A DNA stretch of 44,115 nucleotides from RUG563 sp024681215. GTDB taxonomy: Bacteria > Bacillota > Clostridia > Christensenellales > Aristaeellaceae. This document shows positions 24,741 to 34,000 of the stretch, one piece after another. Position 1 is the first letter of the stretch. The number at the start of each line of letters is the position of its first letter. Below the pieces are notes generated by a model, which saw only the letters and a list, made by a program, of their open reading frames with translations, ran no database searches and was not told where the DNA came from. Made by a program: the position numbers and the translations under genes. The DNA lies in NCBI GenBank assembly GCA_024681215.1, contig JAILBG010000046.1, forward strand, positions 1-44,115. The letters run 5' to 3'.

Positions 24741-25415
24741 CTAACCGATCCGGCCCAAAGCGACGGCGCAGGCCATCGCCGCGGACAGGCACGCTGACAG
24801 CGCCTGGATCCAGCCGTACAGGCTGCGGCTGTAACGGATCGTACGGGCCTTCGCCCGGCATGCCGCCAGGGAAAACACGGTGCATACGATAAGCAGCGCC
24901 AGCGGCACGCCGCAGGGAAAAAAGAAAAAAACCGCGCAGGGATCGCACAAAAGAAGGAAGCAGCCGTCCTCCGCCGCCTGATCCCCGAATATCTTTTTCA
25001 GTCTTCCGTAAAAAATCAGGCACGCCGACGCCGTGCACAGGAATGAAAGCAAAAATCCGCCCAGACGGTATTGGCCGAAAACCACTTTTCCGATCCCATG
25101 GCCGGCCCAGGACATAAGGCCCGTAAGCGGCCGGGCAAATCCCGGCGTTTCCAGGCCGTCCAGCGCATCGCGCAGGTATCCGCCGCCCAGGGCGCGCAGC
25201 GCGTCTCCGGTCAGATCCCCGAATATCGTCTTCCGGCACAGCAGCATGAACAGCACGTACCCGGCGCCTGTAAAGGCCGTCCACAGGCAGATACGGATGA
25301 ACGCCCGGAACGAATCTTGCTTGACCGCGCCGATCTTGCGAAGGAATGACAGGATCAGCGTCCCGATCAGCGCAAGCATCCCGGCGCTGCCCAGCACTCC
25401 TATCAATTCCGACAT
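24741..25415 (-). CDS. Membrane protein, probable degenerate relative of the adjacent mannosyltransferase
   Basis: A 224-residue protein with about six hydrophobic segments and no recognised domain. The ATG at 25415 has GGGAGG five bases upstream; a longer in-frame reading has no ribosome site. By eye its order of features follows its neighbour: a GYL..AL.G loop (GGGYLRDALDGLETPG near residues 76-91), a helix ending in a D-x-x-x-x-D/E-DG turn, and DPCAVFFFFPCGVPLALLIV where the neighbour has YPFSVFVLGVFSEGLFLL. The likely catalytic Asp of the GDA motif and the FFPLYP box are not conserved, and the C-terminal half is missing. I infer a shortened, probably non-catalytic paralogue, perhaps a partner subunit. 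This is a weak, unaided alignment. Confidence 0.6.
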   Translation of the reverse strand: MSELIGVLGSAGMLALIGTLILSFLRKIGAVKQDSFRAFIRICLWTAFTGAGYVLFMLLCRKTIFGDLTGDALRALGGGYLRDALDGLETPGFARPLTGLMSWAGHGIGKVVFGQYRLGGFLLSFLCTASACLIFYGRLKKIFGDQAAEDGCFLLLCDPCAVFFFFPCGVPLALLIVCTVFSLAACRAKARTIRYSRSLYGWIQALSACLSAAMACAVALGRIG

Positions 25416-25437
25416 TCTGTTCCTCCCGTGCGCCCTA

Positions 25438-26730
25438 TCATTCTTCTTCGCTCCCCAGCACCACTGCCGCGCCTTCCGGCCGCACATCCAGGATGAAGCA
25501 GCTCTTTTCCCCGAATACGCTCTCCATCCGGGCCACGAATTCCTCCGTCATCCCATTGGGCACCGCGTTCAGCGTGGTCCCCGCAAAGCCGCCGCCGTGC
25601 ACCCGCCAGGCCCCGCGGCCCTTCAGCATGCCGGAAGCCAGTTCCAGCGCCAGCGCCATGGGCTGCACGGGCCCCGCGGGATAGACGTTCTGCAGCAGCA
25701 TCCAGCTGCTTTCGCCGGATTCGATCATGTATTTCAGGATCTGATCCGCGTTTCCTTCACGAACGGCGGAGATCATCTGCTTTACGCGCCGGTTTTCATC
25801 ATAGAAATGCATGGCGCGCAGGACGGCGCGCTCTCCGGCGGTTTTTCTGATTTCGTTGATTGCCTGCATCATCTGCTCCGGCCTTACTTCCCGGAGCACC
25901 TGTTTTCCGAAATGCGCCGCCACCGCTTCCATTTCGCTGCGGATGGACGCGTATTCCGCCGTCAGGTTGTCATGGCTGCCGCCTGTGTTGACCACCACCA
26001 GGGAATAGCCCGCCTCCTGAAAGGAGAAGGACAGCGGCGTGACCGCAGGCTCATTCCGAAAATCAATGGCCACCAGTCCGCCGGTGGAGCAGGCCATCTG
26101 ATCCATCAGCCCGGAGGGCTTGCCGAAGTACTCGTTTTCCGCATACTGGGAAATCTTCGCCCGCAGGGTGCTGTCCATGGTAAAGCCGTTGTACAGCGCG
26201 TCAAGAACGGCGCATACCATTACCTCGTACGCCGCGGAGGAGGACAGCCCGCTGCCTCCCAGCACGTCGCTGGTCACCACGGCGCTGAAGCCGCCCAGCC
26301 GGAATCCGTTGTCCCGCATGCCCCGGGCCACGCCCCGCACCAGCGCCGCGGACGTGCCCGCTTCTTCGGGCTTTTTCTCCAGATCGTCTAAATCGATTTC
26401 GACGGCCGGATATCCCCGGCTGTAGAGGATCGCTTTTAGATCCGCCCGGGGCGACACGCAGGCGATACAGTCCAGATTCACGGCCGCCGCCATCACCAAT
26501 CCCCGGTTATGATCCGTATGATTGCCGATGATCTCCGTTCTTCCGGGAGCGCTGACGAGGAACAAAGCCGCGTCATCCTCCCCAAAGGCTTCCTGGTGGC
26601 TTTTGACCAGCGCGGTATAGCGGGAAATCTGCCGCGTCATTTCCCCGTCCCGCCTGCCGTAAAGCCGCGCGAACCTTTCCATGGCCTTCTGGCTTCTGAC
26701 TTTGGAAAGCAGATCGGAATAGCTGCTCAT
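25438..26730 (-). CDS. galK: Galactokinase
   Basis: A 430-residue GHMP-family sugar kinase. The substrate signature is APGRTEIIGNHTDHN (near residues 62-76; the galactokinase GR.N.IGEH.DYN pattern with substitutions), the ATP loop is LGGSGLSSSAA near 158-168, and the third GHMP motif is VHGGGFAGTTL near 375. It phosphorylates galactose, or a related sugar, on C1. The substitutions in the signature are common in clostridial members but leave the exact sugar open. No galT or galE is adjacent. It overlaps the solute-binding protein gene by four bases (ATGA), so uptake-type protein and kinase are translated together. Confidence 0.9.
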   Translation of the reverse strand: MSSYSDLLSKVRSQKAMERFARLYGRRDGEMTRQISRYTALVKSHQEAFGEDDAALFLVSAPGRTEIIGNHTDHNRGLVMAAAVNLDCIACVSPRADLKAILYSRGYPAVEIDLDDLEKKPEEAGTSAALVRGVARGMRDNGFRLGGFSAVVTSDVLGGSGLSSSAAYEVMVCAVLDALYNGFTMDSTLRAKISQYAENEYFGKPSGLMDQMACSTGGLVAIDFRNEPAVTPLSFSFQEAGYSLVVVNTGGSHDNLTAEYASIRSEMEAVAAHFGKQVLREVRPEQMMQAINEIRKTAGERAVLRAMHFYDENRRVKQMISAVREGNADQILKYMIESGESSWMLLQNVYPAGPVQPMALALELASGMLKGRGAWRVHGGGFAGTTLNAVPNGMTEEFVARMESVFGEKSCFILDVRPEGAAVVLGSEEE

Positions 26731-28250
26731 TCTTTCCCTCCCCGGTTTTCATCCAGGACGTCCTGCCAGAAGGACAGGAATTCCTCAAGCCCCAGTTCTT
26801 TCAGATGCTTTTCAAATGCTTCAAAGGATTCGTCGCTGATTTCATCCTCGCCCAGCACCCACCGGGCCAGCTGCTCGTCCACGTAAAAGCCGATGGCGTT
26901 CTGCAAAGGAGCAATGCGCTGCGCCTGTTCTTCCGTCAGGCTGTAATACGGAAAGGGCATGCGCGTATACGCATTGAAGGCTTCCTGCTCGCTGAGCACC
27001 TTGACCAGATCGCCTTCCCCGCCGTACTTCTTTTCAAATTCTGTGGCCAGCGTGCCGGGAGCCGTTGCGCCGCCGGTGATCAGCGTAAGGGCGGAATAAT
27101 AGCTGCTGTTCTGCGCGGCGGCTTCCGTCAATCGCCAGGTGCCGTCCCCGTCGAAAACGTAATCTTCATTTTCTTTGCCGACGTTTGCAAGAACGGCCCC
27201 TTCTTCCGAGTACAGCCGGTCCACCCAGCGGATCATTTTTTCCGGGTCTTTGCAGGCGCAGGTCACGGCGAAGGTTCCCCGCAGGAGCGGGCCGGAAAAA
27301 TCGCGGTAAACCCTTTCCCCGTTATATTCCAGGGGCAGCATGATGCCGTATTCCTTCAGCGCCCATTCCGTCCTGTATATGTCGGTGATTTCCGGGGTAA
27401 TGATCATGCCGTATCTCCGGGTGGCATTGCTGTCCGTAACGGTCCTGGACTGCTGCACGAAGCCGTTTTTGTCCAGCAGGCGGTTTTCATACAGGTCCCT
27501 GCACCAGGCAACGAAATCCCGGTAGTTCTCTTCCAGCGGCATGAAGCACACTTTGCCGTCCCGGGCGAAAATATTGTAGTCGTTGGCGATCAGCCCGTAG
27601 GCATGTGCCAGGAATTTGAGATCGAAGGGGCCCTGAAAGGTGAGGGGGATCTCGTCGGCTCGCCCGTTTTTATTGGGATCGCGCTCCAGGAACGCGGAGA
27701 GCACCGTTTTCATTTCCGCGGCGTTTGTGGGCGCCTGCAGGTTCAGGCTTTTCAGCCAGGTGGTATTGATCCAGATGCAGTTCTGCATGGGCAGGGAATT
27801 GATGAACGGAAGCGCGGCGATGCTTCCGTCCGGCAGCGTGATCGCATGAATCAGCTCCGGATCGCTTTGCAGGATCGCCCACAGGTTCGGCGCGTTCTCC
27901 TCATTCAGGTAGGGCTTCAGGTCGATCAGCACGCCCGCATCCCGCAGACGGATGCACTCCTCGGTGGTCAGCATGGCCTTGAAAAGAACGTCCGGAAGCT
28001 CTCCGTCCGCTTTCATGGATGCTTTCTCTTTTGCCCATTCCTCCAGGTTCGTGTACTGCCGGTATTCAAAACGTACTCCGGTCCATTCTTCCATCCGGGC
28101 AAAAAACTGATTGCCGCTCCACTTTCTGTACTGGGTATTATCGTAGCCGGCCATCACATAAGCGTCCGTATCGGCTGCCTGGGCGCGCATGCAGCCCAAA
28201 AACGCCATCAGCAAAGCTGCCGCCAGGCAGAGAAATCTCAATTTCCGCAC
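26727..28250 (-). CDS. Extracellular solute-binding protein, sugar ABC-transporter type
   Basis: A 507-residue secreted binding protein. The start is a GTG at 28250 with AAAGGAGG seven bases upstream. A signal sequence (KLRFLCLAAALLMAFLG) ends either at a weak lipobox (FLGC) or at AQA/ADTD, so lipoprotein or soluble export are both possible. The mature part follows the family 1 pattern: FARMEEWTGVRFEYRQY, ADGELPDVLFKA, LIDLKPYL, and the calcium-loop-like DPNKNGRADEIP near residue 200. No permease or ATPase gene accompanies it, so the transporter must be elsewhere or the protein serves as a sensor. The adjacent galK suggests a galactose- or galactoside-type ligand. Confidence 0.85.
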   Translation of the reverse strand: MRKLRFLCLAAALLMAFLGCMRAQAADTDAYVMAGYDNTQYRKWSGNQFFARMEEWTGVRFEYRQYTNLEEWAKEKASMKADGELPDVLFKAMLTTEECIRLRDAGVLIDLKPYLNEENAPNLWAILQSDPELIHAITLPDGSIAALPFINSLPMQNCIWINTTWLKSLNLQAPTNAAEMKTVLSAFLERDPNKNGRADEIPLTFQGPFDLKFLAHAYGLIANDYNIFARDGKVCFMPLEENYRDFVAWCRDLYENRLLDKNGFVQQSRTVTDSNATRRYGMIITPEITDIYRTEWALKEYGIMLPLEYNGERVYRDFSGPLLRGTFAVTCACKDPEKMIRWVDRLYSEEGAVLANVGKENEDYVFDGDGTWRLTEAAAQNSSYYSALTLITGGATAPGTLATEFEKKYGGEGDLVKVLSEQEAFNAYTRMPFPYYSLTEEQAQRIAPLQNAIGFYVDEQLARWVLGEDEISDESFEAFEKHLKELGLEEFLSFWQDVLDENRGGKE

Positions 28251-28279
28251 ATCCGGTCCTCCTTTCACGCAACAGCATG

Positions 28280-28285
28280 ATTATA
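28280..28285 (-). promoter_or_regulatory. -10 box of the solute-binding protein-galK run
   Basis: A perfect TATAAT on the minus strand about 30 bases before the GTG start. The matching -35 (TGTTCA at 17 bases) is poor, which suggests activator dependence. Confidence 0.6.
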
Positions 28286-28333
28286 CAGGATTTTTTTCCT
28301 TTTGAACACCCCCAATTTCTTCAGCCGTGGAAA

Positions 28334-28363
28334 TGAACCTCTGCCGCAAAAAGCACATACCAT
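28334..28363 (+). promoter_or_regulatory. Sporulation-type promoter candidate of dpaAB
   Basis: CATACCAT (28356-28363) matches the CATA-type -10 shared by sporulation sigmas E, G and K, with TGAACC (28334-28339) 16 bases upstream. No sigma-A promoter is seen before dpaA. In Bacillus the dpaAB (spoVF) operon is read by sigma-K in the mother cell. Which sigma applies here is not decidable by eye. Confidence 0.45.
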
Positions 28364-28396
28364 GAAAACAGCGCAGTGCGCAAGGAGGGATTCAAC

Positions 28397-29140
28397 ATGC
28401 GATTACTGATTCAGGGGGATTCCGGACGGGATGCGGCGCTTCGCCGTCTGGCCCCGCAGCGCGGCCATACGCTGCCGTCCCACGGCCCCTGGGATGCGGT
28501 GCTCCTGCCGCTTCCCCATTCTAAGATCAGCGAAGACGCCGCCGATCTTCTGCCCCGGGGGCAAATCGTCGTCTGCGGCCGCACGGATGCGGCGTTCGAC
28601 TGCCTTGCCGCCAGGCGCGGCTGGCGGCTTATCCGGATCCTGGAGGATCCCGAATTCCTGGAAAAGAATGCGACGCTGACCGCGGAAGGCGCCGTTCACG
28701 CCGCCATGAGCGCCGTTCCTTTCGCGCTGCAGGATGCAGAATGCCTGGTCATCGGCTACGGAAGGATCGGAAAAGCGCTGACGAAATTCCTGCGCGGCTT
28801 GGACGTTTGCGTGACCGTTGCCGCCCGCAGGCCGGAAAGCCGCGCCCAGGCGGGAGAAAACAGCATTCCCATGACCGGGATCAGCCGCGCGCTGCCCGGG
28901 TGCCGCATCGTATTCAATACCGTTCCCGTAACGGTTCTGACTTCGGCGCAGCTGTCGCTGCTCCCTCCCGGCTCCCTGTATGTGGAGCTGGCCAGCGCCC
29001 CCTACGGGATCGCGCCGGGGGAAGCGGAAAAAAGCGGCGTATGCTATCTGCTGGAAAGCGGCCTGCCCGGCAGATACTGCCCCGAATCCGCCGCAGTTCT
29101 TCTGCTTTCCTGCATTGAAAGGAAGGTGAGCTGCCCATGA
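28397..29140 (+). CDS. dpaA: Dipicolinate synthase subunit A
   Basis: A 247-residue NAD(P)-binding subunit of the enzyme that makes dipicolinic acid for the spore core from a lysine-pathway intermediate. The Rossmann loop is VIGYGRIGKAL (residues 118-128) after the family stretch NATLTAEGAVHAAM. The ATG at 28397 has AAGGAGGG seven bases upstream. It is somewhat shorter than the Bacillus SpoVFA (about 290 residues), mainly at the N-terminus. It overlaps dpaB as ATGA. Confidence 0.92.
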   Translation: MRLLIQGDSGRDAALRRLAPQRGHTLPSHGPWDAVLLPLPHSKISEDAADLLPRGQIVVCGRTDAAFDCLAARRGWRLIRILEDPEFLEKNATLTAEGAVHAAMSAVPFALQDAECLVIGYGRIGKALTKFLRGLDVCVTVAARRPESRAQAGENSIPMTGISRALPGCRIVFNTVPVTVLTSAQLSLLPPGSLYVELASAPYGIAPGEAEKSGVCYLLESGLPGRYCPESAAVLLLSCIERKVSCP

Positions 29141-29733
29141 GCGTTACCCGCGTGGGCTTTGCCCTCACCGGTTCATTCTGCACCTTCACCCGGGTGTTAC
29201 ATGTGATCCGCACTCTGAAAGAATCGGGATACGATATCACCCCGATCCTTTCCTTCACATCCGCCCGGGAGGACACGCGGTTCCATCCCCGGGACGAGGT
29301 CTGGCGGACCCTGCAGGAGATCACGGGGAAAACGCCGCTGTCCACGCTGCCGGAAGTGGAGCCCATCGGCCCCAAAAAGCTGCTGGACGCCTATATCATT
29401 GCGCCCATGAGCGGCGCGTCCATGGGCAAATTCGCCCACGGCATTTTCGATACGCCCGCCCTGCTGGGCGCAAAATCTCATCTGCGCAACGCAAGGCCGG
29501 TGCTGGTGGCGCCCTCCACCAACGACGGATTGAGCACGGCGGCGGAGAACATCGGGAAGATTCTGGCTATGCGAAACGTTTATATGGTGCCCTTCGGTCA
29601 GGATGATCCCGCAGGAAAGCCCCGTTCCCTGGTGGCGGATTTTGAAAGAATCCCGGAGGCCCTCGCCGCCGCTTTGGCGGGAGCGCAGATGCAGCCCATC
29701 CTGCTGGGCAGCTTGAAAAAAGACGGGAAATGA
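29137..29733 (+). CDS. dpaB: Dipicolinate synthase subunit B
   Basis: A 198-residue flavoprotein-fold subunit (phosphopantothenoylcysteine-decarboxylase-like). GFALTGSFCTFTRVL at the N-terminus, APMSGASMGKFAHGI near 89, and VLVAPSTNDGLS near 124 are typical of SpoVFB. Its pairing and coupling with dpaA make the assignment strong and mark the organism as an endospore former. The last bases of the gene contain the promoter of the next gene. Confidence 0.95.
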   Translation: MSVTRVGFALTGSFCTFTRVLHVIRTLKESGYDITPILSFTSAREDTRFHPRDEVWRTLQEITGKTPLSTLPEVEPIGPKKLLDAYIIAPMSGASMGKFAHGIFDTPALLGAKSHLRNARPVLVAPSTNDGLSTAAENIGKILAMRNVYMVPFGQDDPAGKPRSLVADFERIPEALAAALAGAQMQPILLGSLKKDGK

Positions 29734-29741
29734 GATATACT
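29713..29741 (+). promoter_or_regulatory. Sigma-A promoter inside the end of dpaB
   Basis: TTGAAA (29713-29718), 17-base spacer, TATACT (29736-29741). The transcript would start about 15 bases before the next ATG, giving a very short leader. It frees the following gene from sporulation control. Confidence 0.7.
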
Positions 29742-29762
29742 GGAGAAGTGGAGGTATTCACC

Positions 29763-31049
29763 ATGAAACACCTGAGCATCGCTCTTGCCTGTCTGCTCGT
29801 TTTCTTCGCCGTGATTTCTCCCGCATCGGCGGAAGCCGCTCTGCCTGCAGGCCTTTCCGTCGCGGTGAATGTGCATGAAGAAACGGGCCCGGCGGTGATC
29901 CCCGATCCTGATGATCCTGAAATCATGCATGAGTGCTTCGTGCGCTATCCCGAATTCGTGTCGGATGATCCGGCCTTGGCCCCGTCCCTGGAAAAGATCA
30001 ACCGCGCGATCCTGGAAAAAGCCCGCATACAGGATTACGTGAATCTGCTGCCCGCCTTTCAGATGGGAAGCGTGGGGCTGCGGATGAATTACAGGCTCAC
30101 CATGACCGGATTTGTGGATGCCGAAGCAAAAAATATCGAGGGCTTTGACCGCTACGTTTCCATCCTGTTCAGCGCGGAGGGGAAAATGCTGCGGGGCCGG
30201 CCGGGGCAGATCTATTACCCCATGACCTTCGATCTCCTCACCGGCGAGGAAGTGACCTTCGATCAGCTTTTTTTCGATCCGGAGGGGGCGAAGGCCTTCA
30301 TCGAAACCTATCTGGAAGAGAACGTGGAGCCTGCGCTTTCCACTTATCTGGAAAACAATCAGCTTTTTCCCGTTCCCTTCGACCGCTTCTGGCTGGATCA
30401 GCTGAACCATATTTCCATCCTTTACGAAGCGGACCAGCTTTCCTTCCTCTCCGGCCGTTCCGGCGCCGTCAGCTTCCGCTACTGCGAACTGGAGGATTAT
30501 CTGGATCTGACGGAGGATGGGATCCTGGCCCATATGCCTTACCGGACCTTCCAATCCAGGATCGACGATGTCCAGCGGCAGGATAACCTGCTGTATCTCC
30601 TTTCCTCCGGCCATCTGGGCCTGACCGATCGATCCACTTATCTCTTGGGCAGCCCGCTTTCCTGGGTGCTCAAGGAATACCCTCCCGCCGCCGATCCCGG
30701 CTATTATCCCGGCGGCGCGTGCTATGAACCGGAGGACGCCGATTACCGCGGCACGCTGCTGCTGAGCGATGAGGAGGAAAAGGTTTATACCGGTCTGCTG
30801 ACCAGCCGTTTCGAGTACGGCGATCTGAAAACCGGCTTTACCTCCCTTGCCGATGCGATAAACCTGCTGGGCCGCGAGCCGGATGCCGCTTATTCCGTGG
30901 ATGCGGACGCTGCCGAAATGTATCTTGTCTGCCCCGGCGAAGCCGCGGAATATCGTTTTGACCAAGCCGACACGCCCATCGTCTGCACCCTGTACGCCGA
31001 TGAAAACGGCACCGTGCAGTATATCAGGCAAAGCATAAATACAGATTGA
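29763..31049 (+). CDS. Secreted DUF3298-like protein of unknown function
   Basis: A 428-residue protein with a clear signal peptide (KHLSIALACLLVFFAVISPASA, cleavage near residue 24). GGAGG is eight bases before the ATG at 29763. The central part (YYPMTFDLLTGEEVTFDQLFFDPEGAKAF, split over residues 155-185) has the pattern of the DUF3298 domain seen in the anti-sigma factor RsiV and in the peptidoglycan deacetylase PdaC. The preceding segment with LRMNYRLTMTGF may be the DUF4163-like partner. There is no transmembrane helix or catalytic domain, so it is probably an extracellular binding protein. It lies 19 bases before ftsK and is likely cotranscribed with it. Confidence 0.7.
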   Translation: MKHLSIALACLLVFFAVISPASAEAALPAGLSVAVNVHEETGPAVIPDPDDPEIMHECFVRYPEFVSDDPALAPSLEKINRAILEKARIQDYVNLLPAFQMGSVGLRMNYRLTMTGFVDAEAKNIEGFDRYVSILFSAEGKMLRGRPGQIYYPMTFDLLTGEEVTFDQLFFDPEGAKAFIETYLEENVEPALSTYLENNQLFPVPFDRFWLDQLNHISILYEADQLSFLSGRSGAVSFRYCELEDYLDLTEDGILAHMPYRTFQSRIDDVQRQDNLLYLLSSGHLGLTDRSTYLLGSPLSWVLKEYPPAADPGYYPGGACYEPEDADYRGTLLLSDEEEKVYTGLLTSRFEYGDLKTGFTSLADAINLLGREPDAAYSVDADAAEMYLVCPGEAAEYRFDQADTPIVCTLYADENGTVQYIRQSINTD

Positions 31050-31068
31050 ATCCGGAGTAAATGAAAGC

Positions 31069-34000
31069 ATGAGTACAGCAACCGCCAAGAAAAACAAAGC
31101 CCAGTCCGCCCCCGCCACCACCGGCCGGGGAGCGGCGCTGTATATCGCCCTGGGCGTCGCCCTGATCACGTTGGGGATCGCCTGGCTGTTTTCACTGTAT
31201 CTGAACACGGGCAGCACGGTGCTCTTCCAGCTTCGCCAGGCATTATTGGGGCTGTGCGGCATCTTCTGCCCCGGTTTTCCCGTTCTTTTGATCGCGGGCG
31301 GGGCCATGCTGCTCATTTCCACCCGGCATCGCGTTTCCCTGCGCAATTATACGATCGTTTTCTGCCTGTACATCCTGGTGCTGGTGATCTTCACCCTGCT
31401 GGGCCGCAGCGGGCAGGCCGCTTATCTGGATTACGTGGGCGTGCAGAACAGGAACAGCGGATACCCCGATCCCACCGGCTATGCTTCTTATCTGAATCAC
31501 GAACTGAGAAACAACAACGCCGGCGGGCTGATCGGCATGCTGATCGCCTATCCGCTGTGGAAAATCCTGACGCAGATCGGCGCGGCGCTGCTGGTAGCTT
31601 TTTCCATTATCGTGCTTTTGTTCGTCCTGTTCCGCTTCAATCCCGGCGAAACGGTGCGCAGGTTTTCCGATTTCCGGGAAAAGCGCCGCGCCGGAAAAGC
31701 CGCCGGACAGAACGCCGCCGGGAACGCCAGGCCGGCCGCCGGCTATCGGGAAGCGGCAGCGCCCCAGGCGCCTTCCTCGCCGACAGTGCCGGACACCTAT
31801 GACTATCAATCGCCTATTTACGATGCGCAGCCTGCCGGCGCGCCCATCCCCATGCAGGAGGCGGAGGACGGCTTTTATCCCGTTCAGCCCGATCTGTATG
31901 AAGAGCCTTATTCCCAGCAGCCGCCGACGCATTTCGCCCCTTCGGCCGCGCCTGCGACCTATGAACAGACCGTCCGTCAGGAAAAGCCTTCCTTCCTGGA
32001 CCGCATCCGCAGCGCCATGAACAGCGAGCAGCAAAAGACGCCTGCGCCCGCCGCAAAGCCCGCCGCGGAGCCACGGCAGACAAATGCCCAACCTACAAAG
32101 CCCCTTCAGCGCCCGGCTCCGACACCGGTATTGCCTGCGCCTGCCGCAAAGCCTGTCGCAAAGCCCGTGGCTCCCGTGCAGCCTGTTTCCCAGGCGCTGG
32201 ACGATATGGAGGACGATCTTCCCTGGGATGAAAACGAAAAGCAGCCGGCCAAGCCTGTTCGCAGGCTGGCGGAAAACAAGGCGGGGCAGGTCCCCCCGCA
32301 GTTGATCCAGGAAATCGCGCGTCCCGCCGCGGCGCCCGTCGCCGCGCCCAAGCCCGCTTCTTCCGATTCCTGGGCCGAGAAGGTCCGGCAGAAAACAAAG
32401 GAAATCAATAATAAGCCGCTGGCCGAGCATAAAACCGTAAGCAGCCAGCCAAAACCGGTCTATACCGATCCCGTCATGCCCATCACGGAGGAAAGGATCC
32501 CCATTAAGCCCGTATCCGAAACCAAACATACCCTGCCCGGCGCCAAGCTGGACGGCACCTCCGCGCCCACGGTGAAGCAAGGCTCCATGGGCTTAAACGT
32601 TCCTTATCAGGCCCCGCCCATCCGGCTGCTGAAGGAGCCTAGGCACATTCCGCAGGCGGACGCCGGACAGGAGGACGAACGCCGGGCCCAGGTGATCGAA
32701 ACCACGCTGCATTCCTTCGGGGTGGATTCCGAAGTGAAGCAGATCATGCACGGCCCCGCCATCACCCGGTTCGCCATCCAGATCGCCCCGGGGGTGAAGG
32801 TGAGCCGCGTATCCAATACGGCGGATAACCTGGCTCTGGAATTAAAGACCCAGCACGTCCGCGTGGAAGCGCCCATCCAGGGCACCAATTACATCGGCAT
32901 CGAGGTGCCCAACCAGGTGGTCAGCCCCGTATTCCTCCGGGAAGTGCTGGACAGCCCGGAAATGCAGAACAACCCCTCTCCCCTTCTGGTGGCCCTGGGC
33001 AAGGATATCGCCGGCTCCCCGGTGCTGTGCGATCTGAGCAAGATGCCGCATCTGCTGATCGCAGGCGCCACCGGCAGCGGCAAATCCGTCTGCATCAATT
33101 CCATCGTCTGCTCCCTGCTGTACCGTACCTCGCCGGATCAGGTGCGCCTGATCATGGTGGACCCCAAGCAGGTGGAGCTCAGCGTTTACAACGGCATCCC
33201 GCATCTGCTGGTGCCGGTGGTTTCCGATCCCCGGAAAGCGGCGGGGGCGCTTTCCTGGGTGGTGCAGGAAATGCTGGAACGCTACGGCAAATTCAGCGCC
33301 CAGAACGTGCGGAATCTGGCGGGCTACAACAAAGTCAATCAGGGCACGGATCAGGTGCTGCCCAATATCGTGGTGATCATCGACGAAATGGCGGATCTGA
33401 TGGAGGTTTGCCGCAAGGACGTGGAAGAATCCATCCGCCGCCTGGCCGCCCTGGCCCGGGCCGCCGGCATTTATATGGTGCTGGCCACCCAGCGGCCTTC
33501 CGTGGACGTTATTACCGGCGTCATCAAGAACAATATCCCCAGCCGCATCGCCTTCGCCGTTTCCTCCGGCACGGACAGCCGCACCATCATTGATATCAAC
33601 GGCGCTGAAAAGCTGATGGGCAAGGGCGATATGCTCTATAAGCCCACCGGCACCTCCCCCATCCGCGTGCAGGGCTGCTTCGTCAGCGACGACGAGGTGA
33701 ACGCCGTTACGGAATACATCGCCAGTCGGTATCAGACCAATTACGATCCGAACATCGCCGATCACCTGGAGAACGTGGGCAAAGAAAACGCCGCCGACGA
33801 GATCGGCGGCCTGGACGACGCGCCCGGCGGCAATGGCGGCGGCGACGGCTCCTTCGGCGATCTGCTGCGGCAGGCCATCGAAATGGCCGTGGAGGACGGC
33901 CAGACGTCCACCAGCATGCTCCAGCGCCGTCTGCGGGTGGGCTACGCCCGGGCAGGCCGGCTGATCGACGAAATGGAGAAGCGCGGCGTCATCAGCCATT

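Noticed and set aside
26805..28280. A 491-codon open frame antisense to the solute-binding protein
   Set aside because: Same codon-bias artefact; no ribosome site, no domain, and the minus-strand protein has a signal sequence and family motifs.
32842..33999. A 385-codon open frame antisense to ftsK
   Set aside because: It covers the conserved motor domain of FtsK and has the typical His/Gln/Gly-rich antisense composition.
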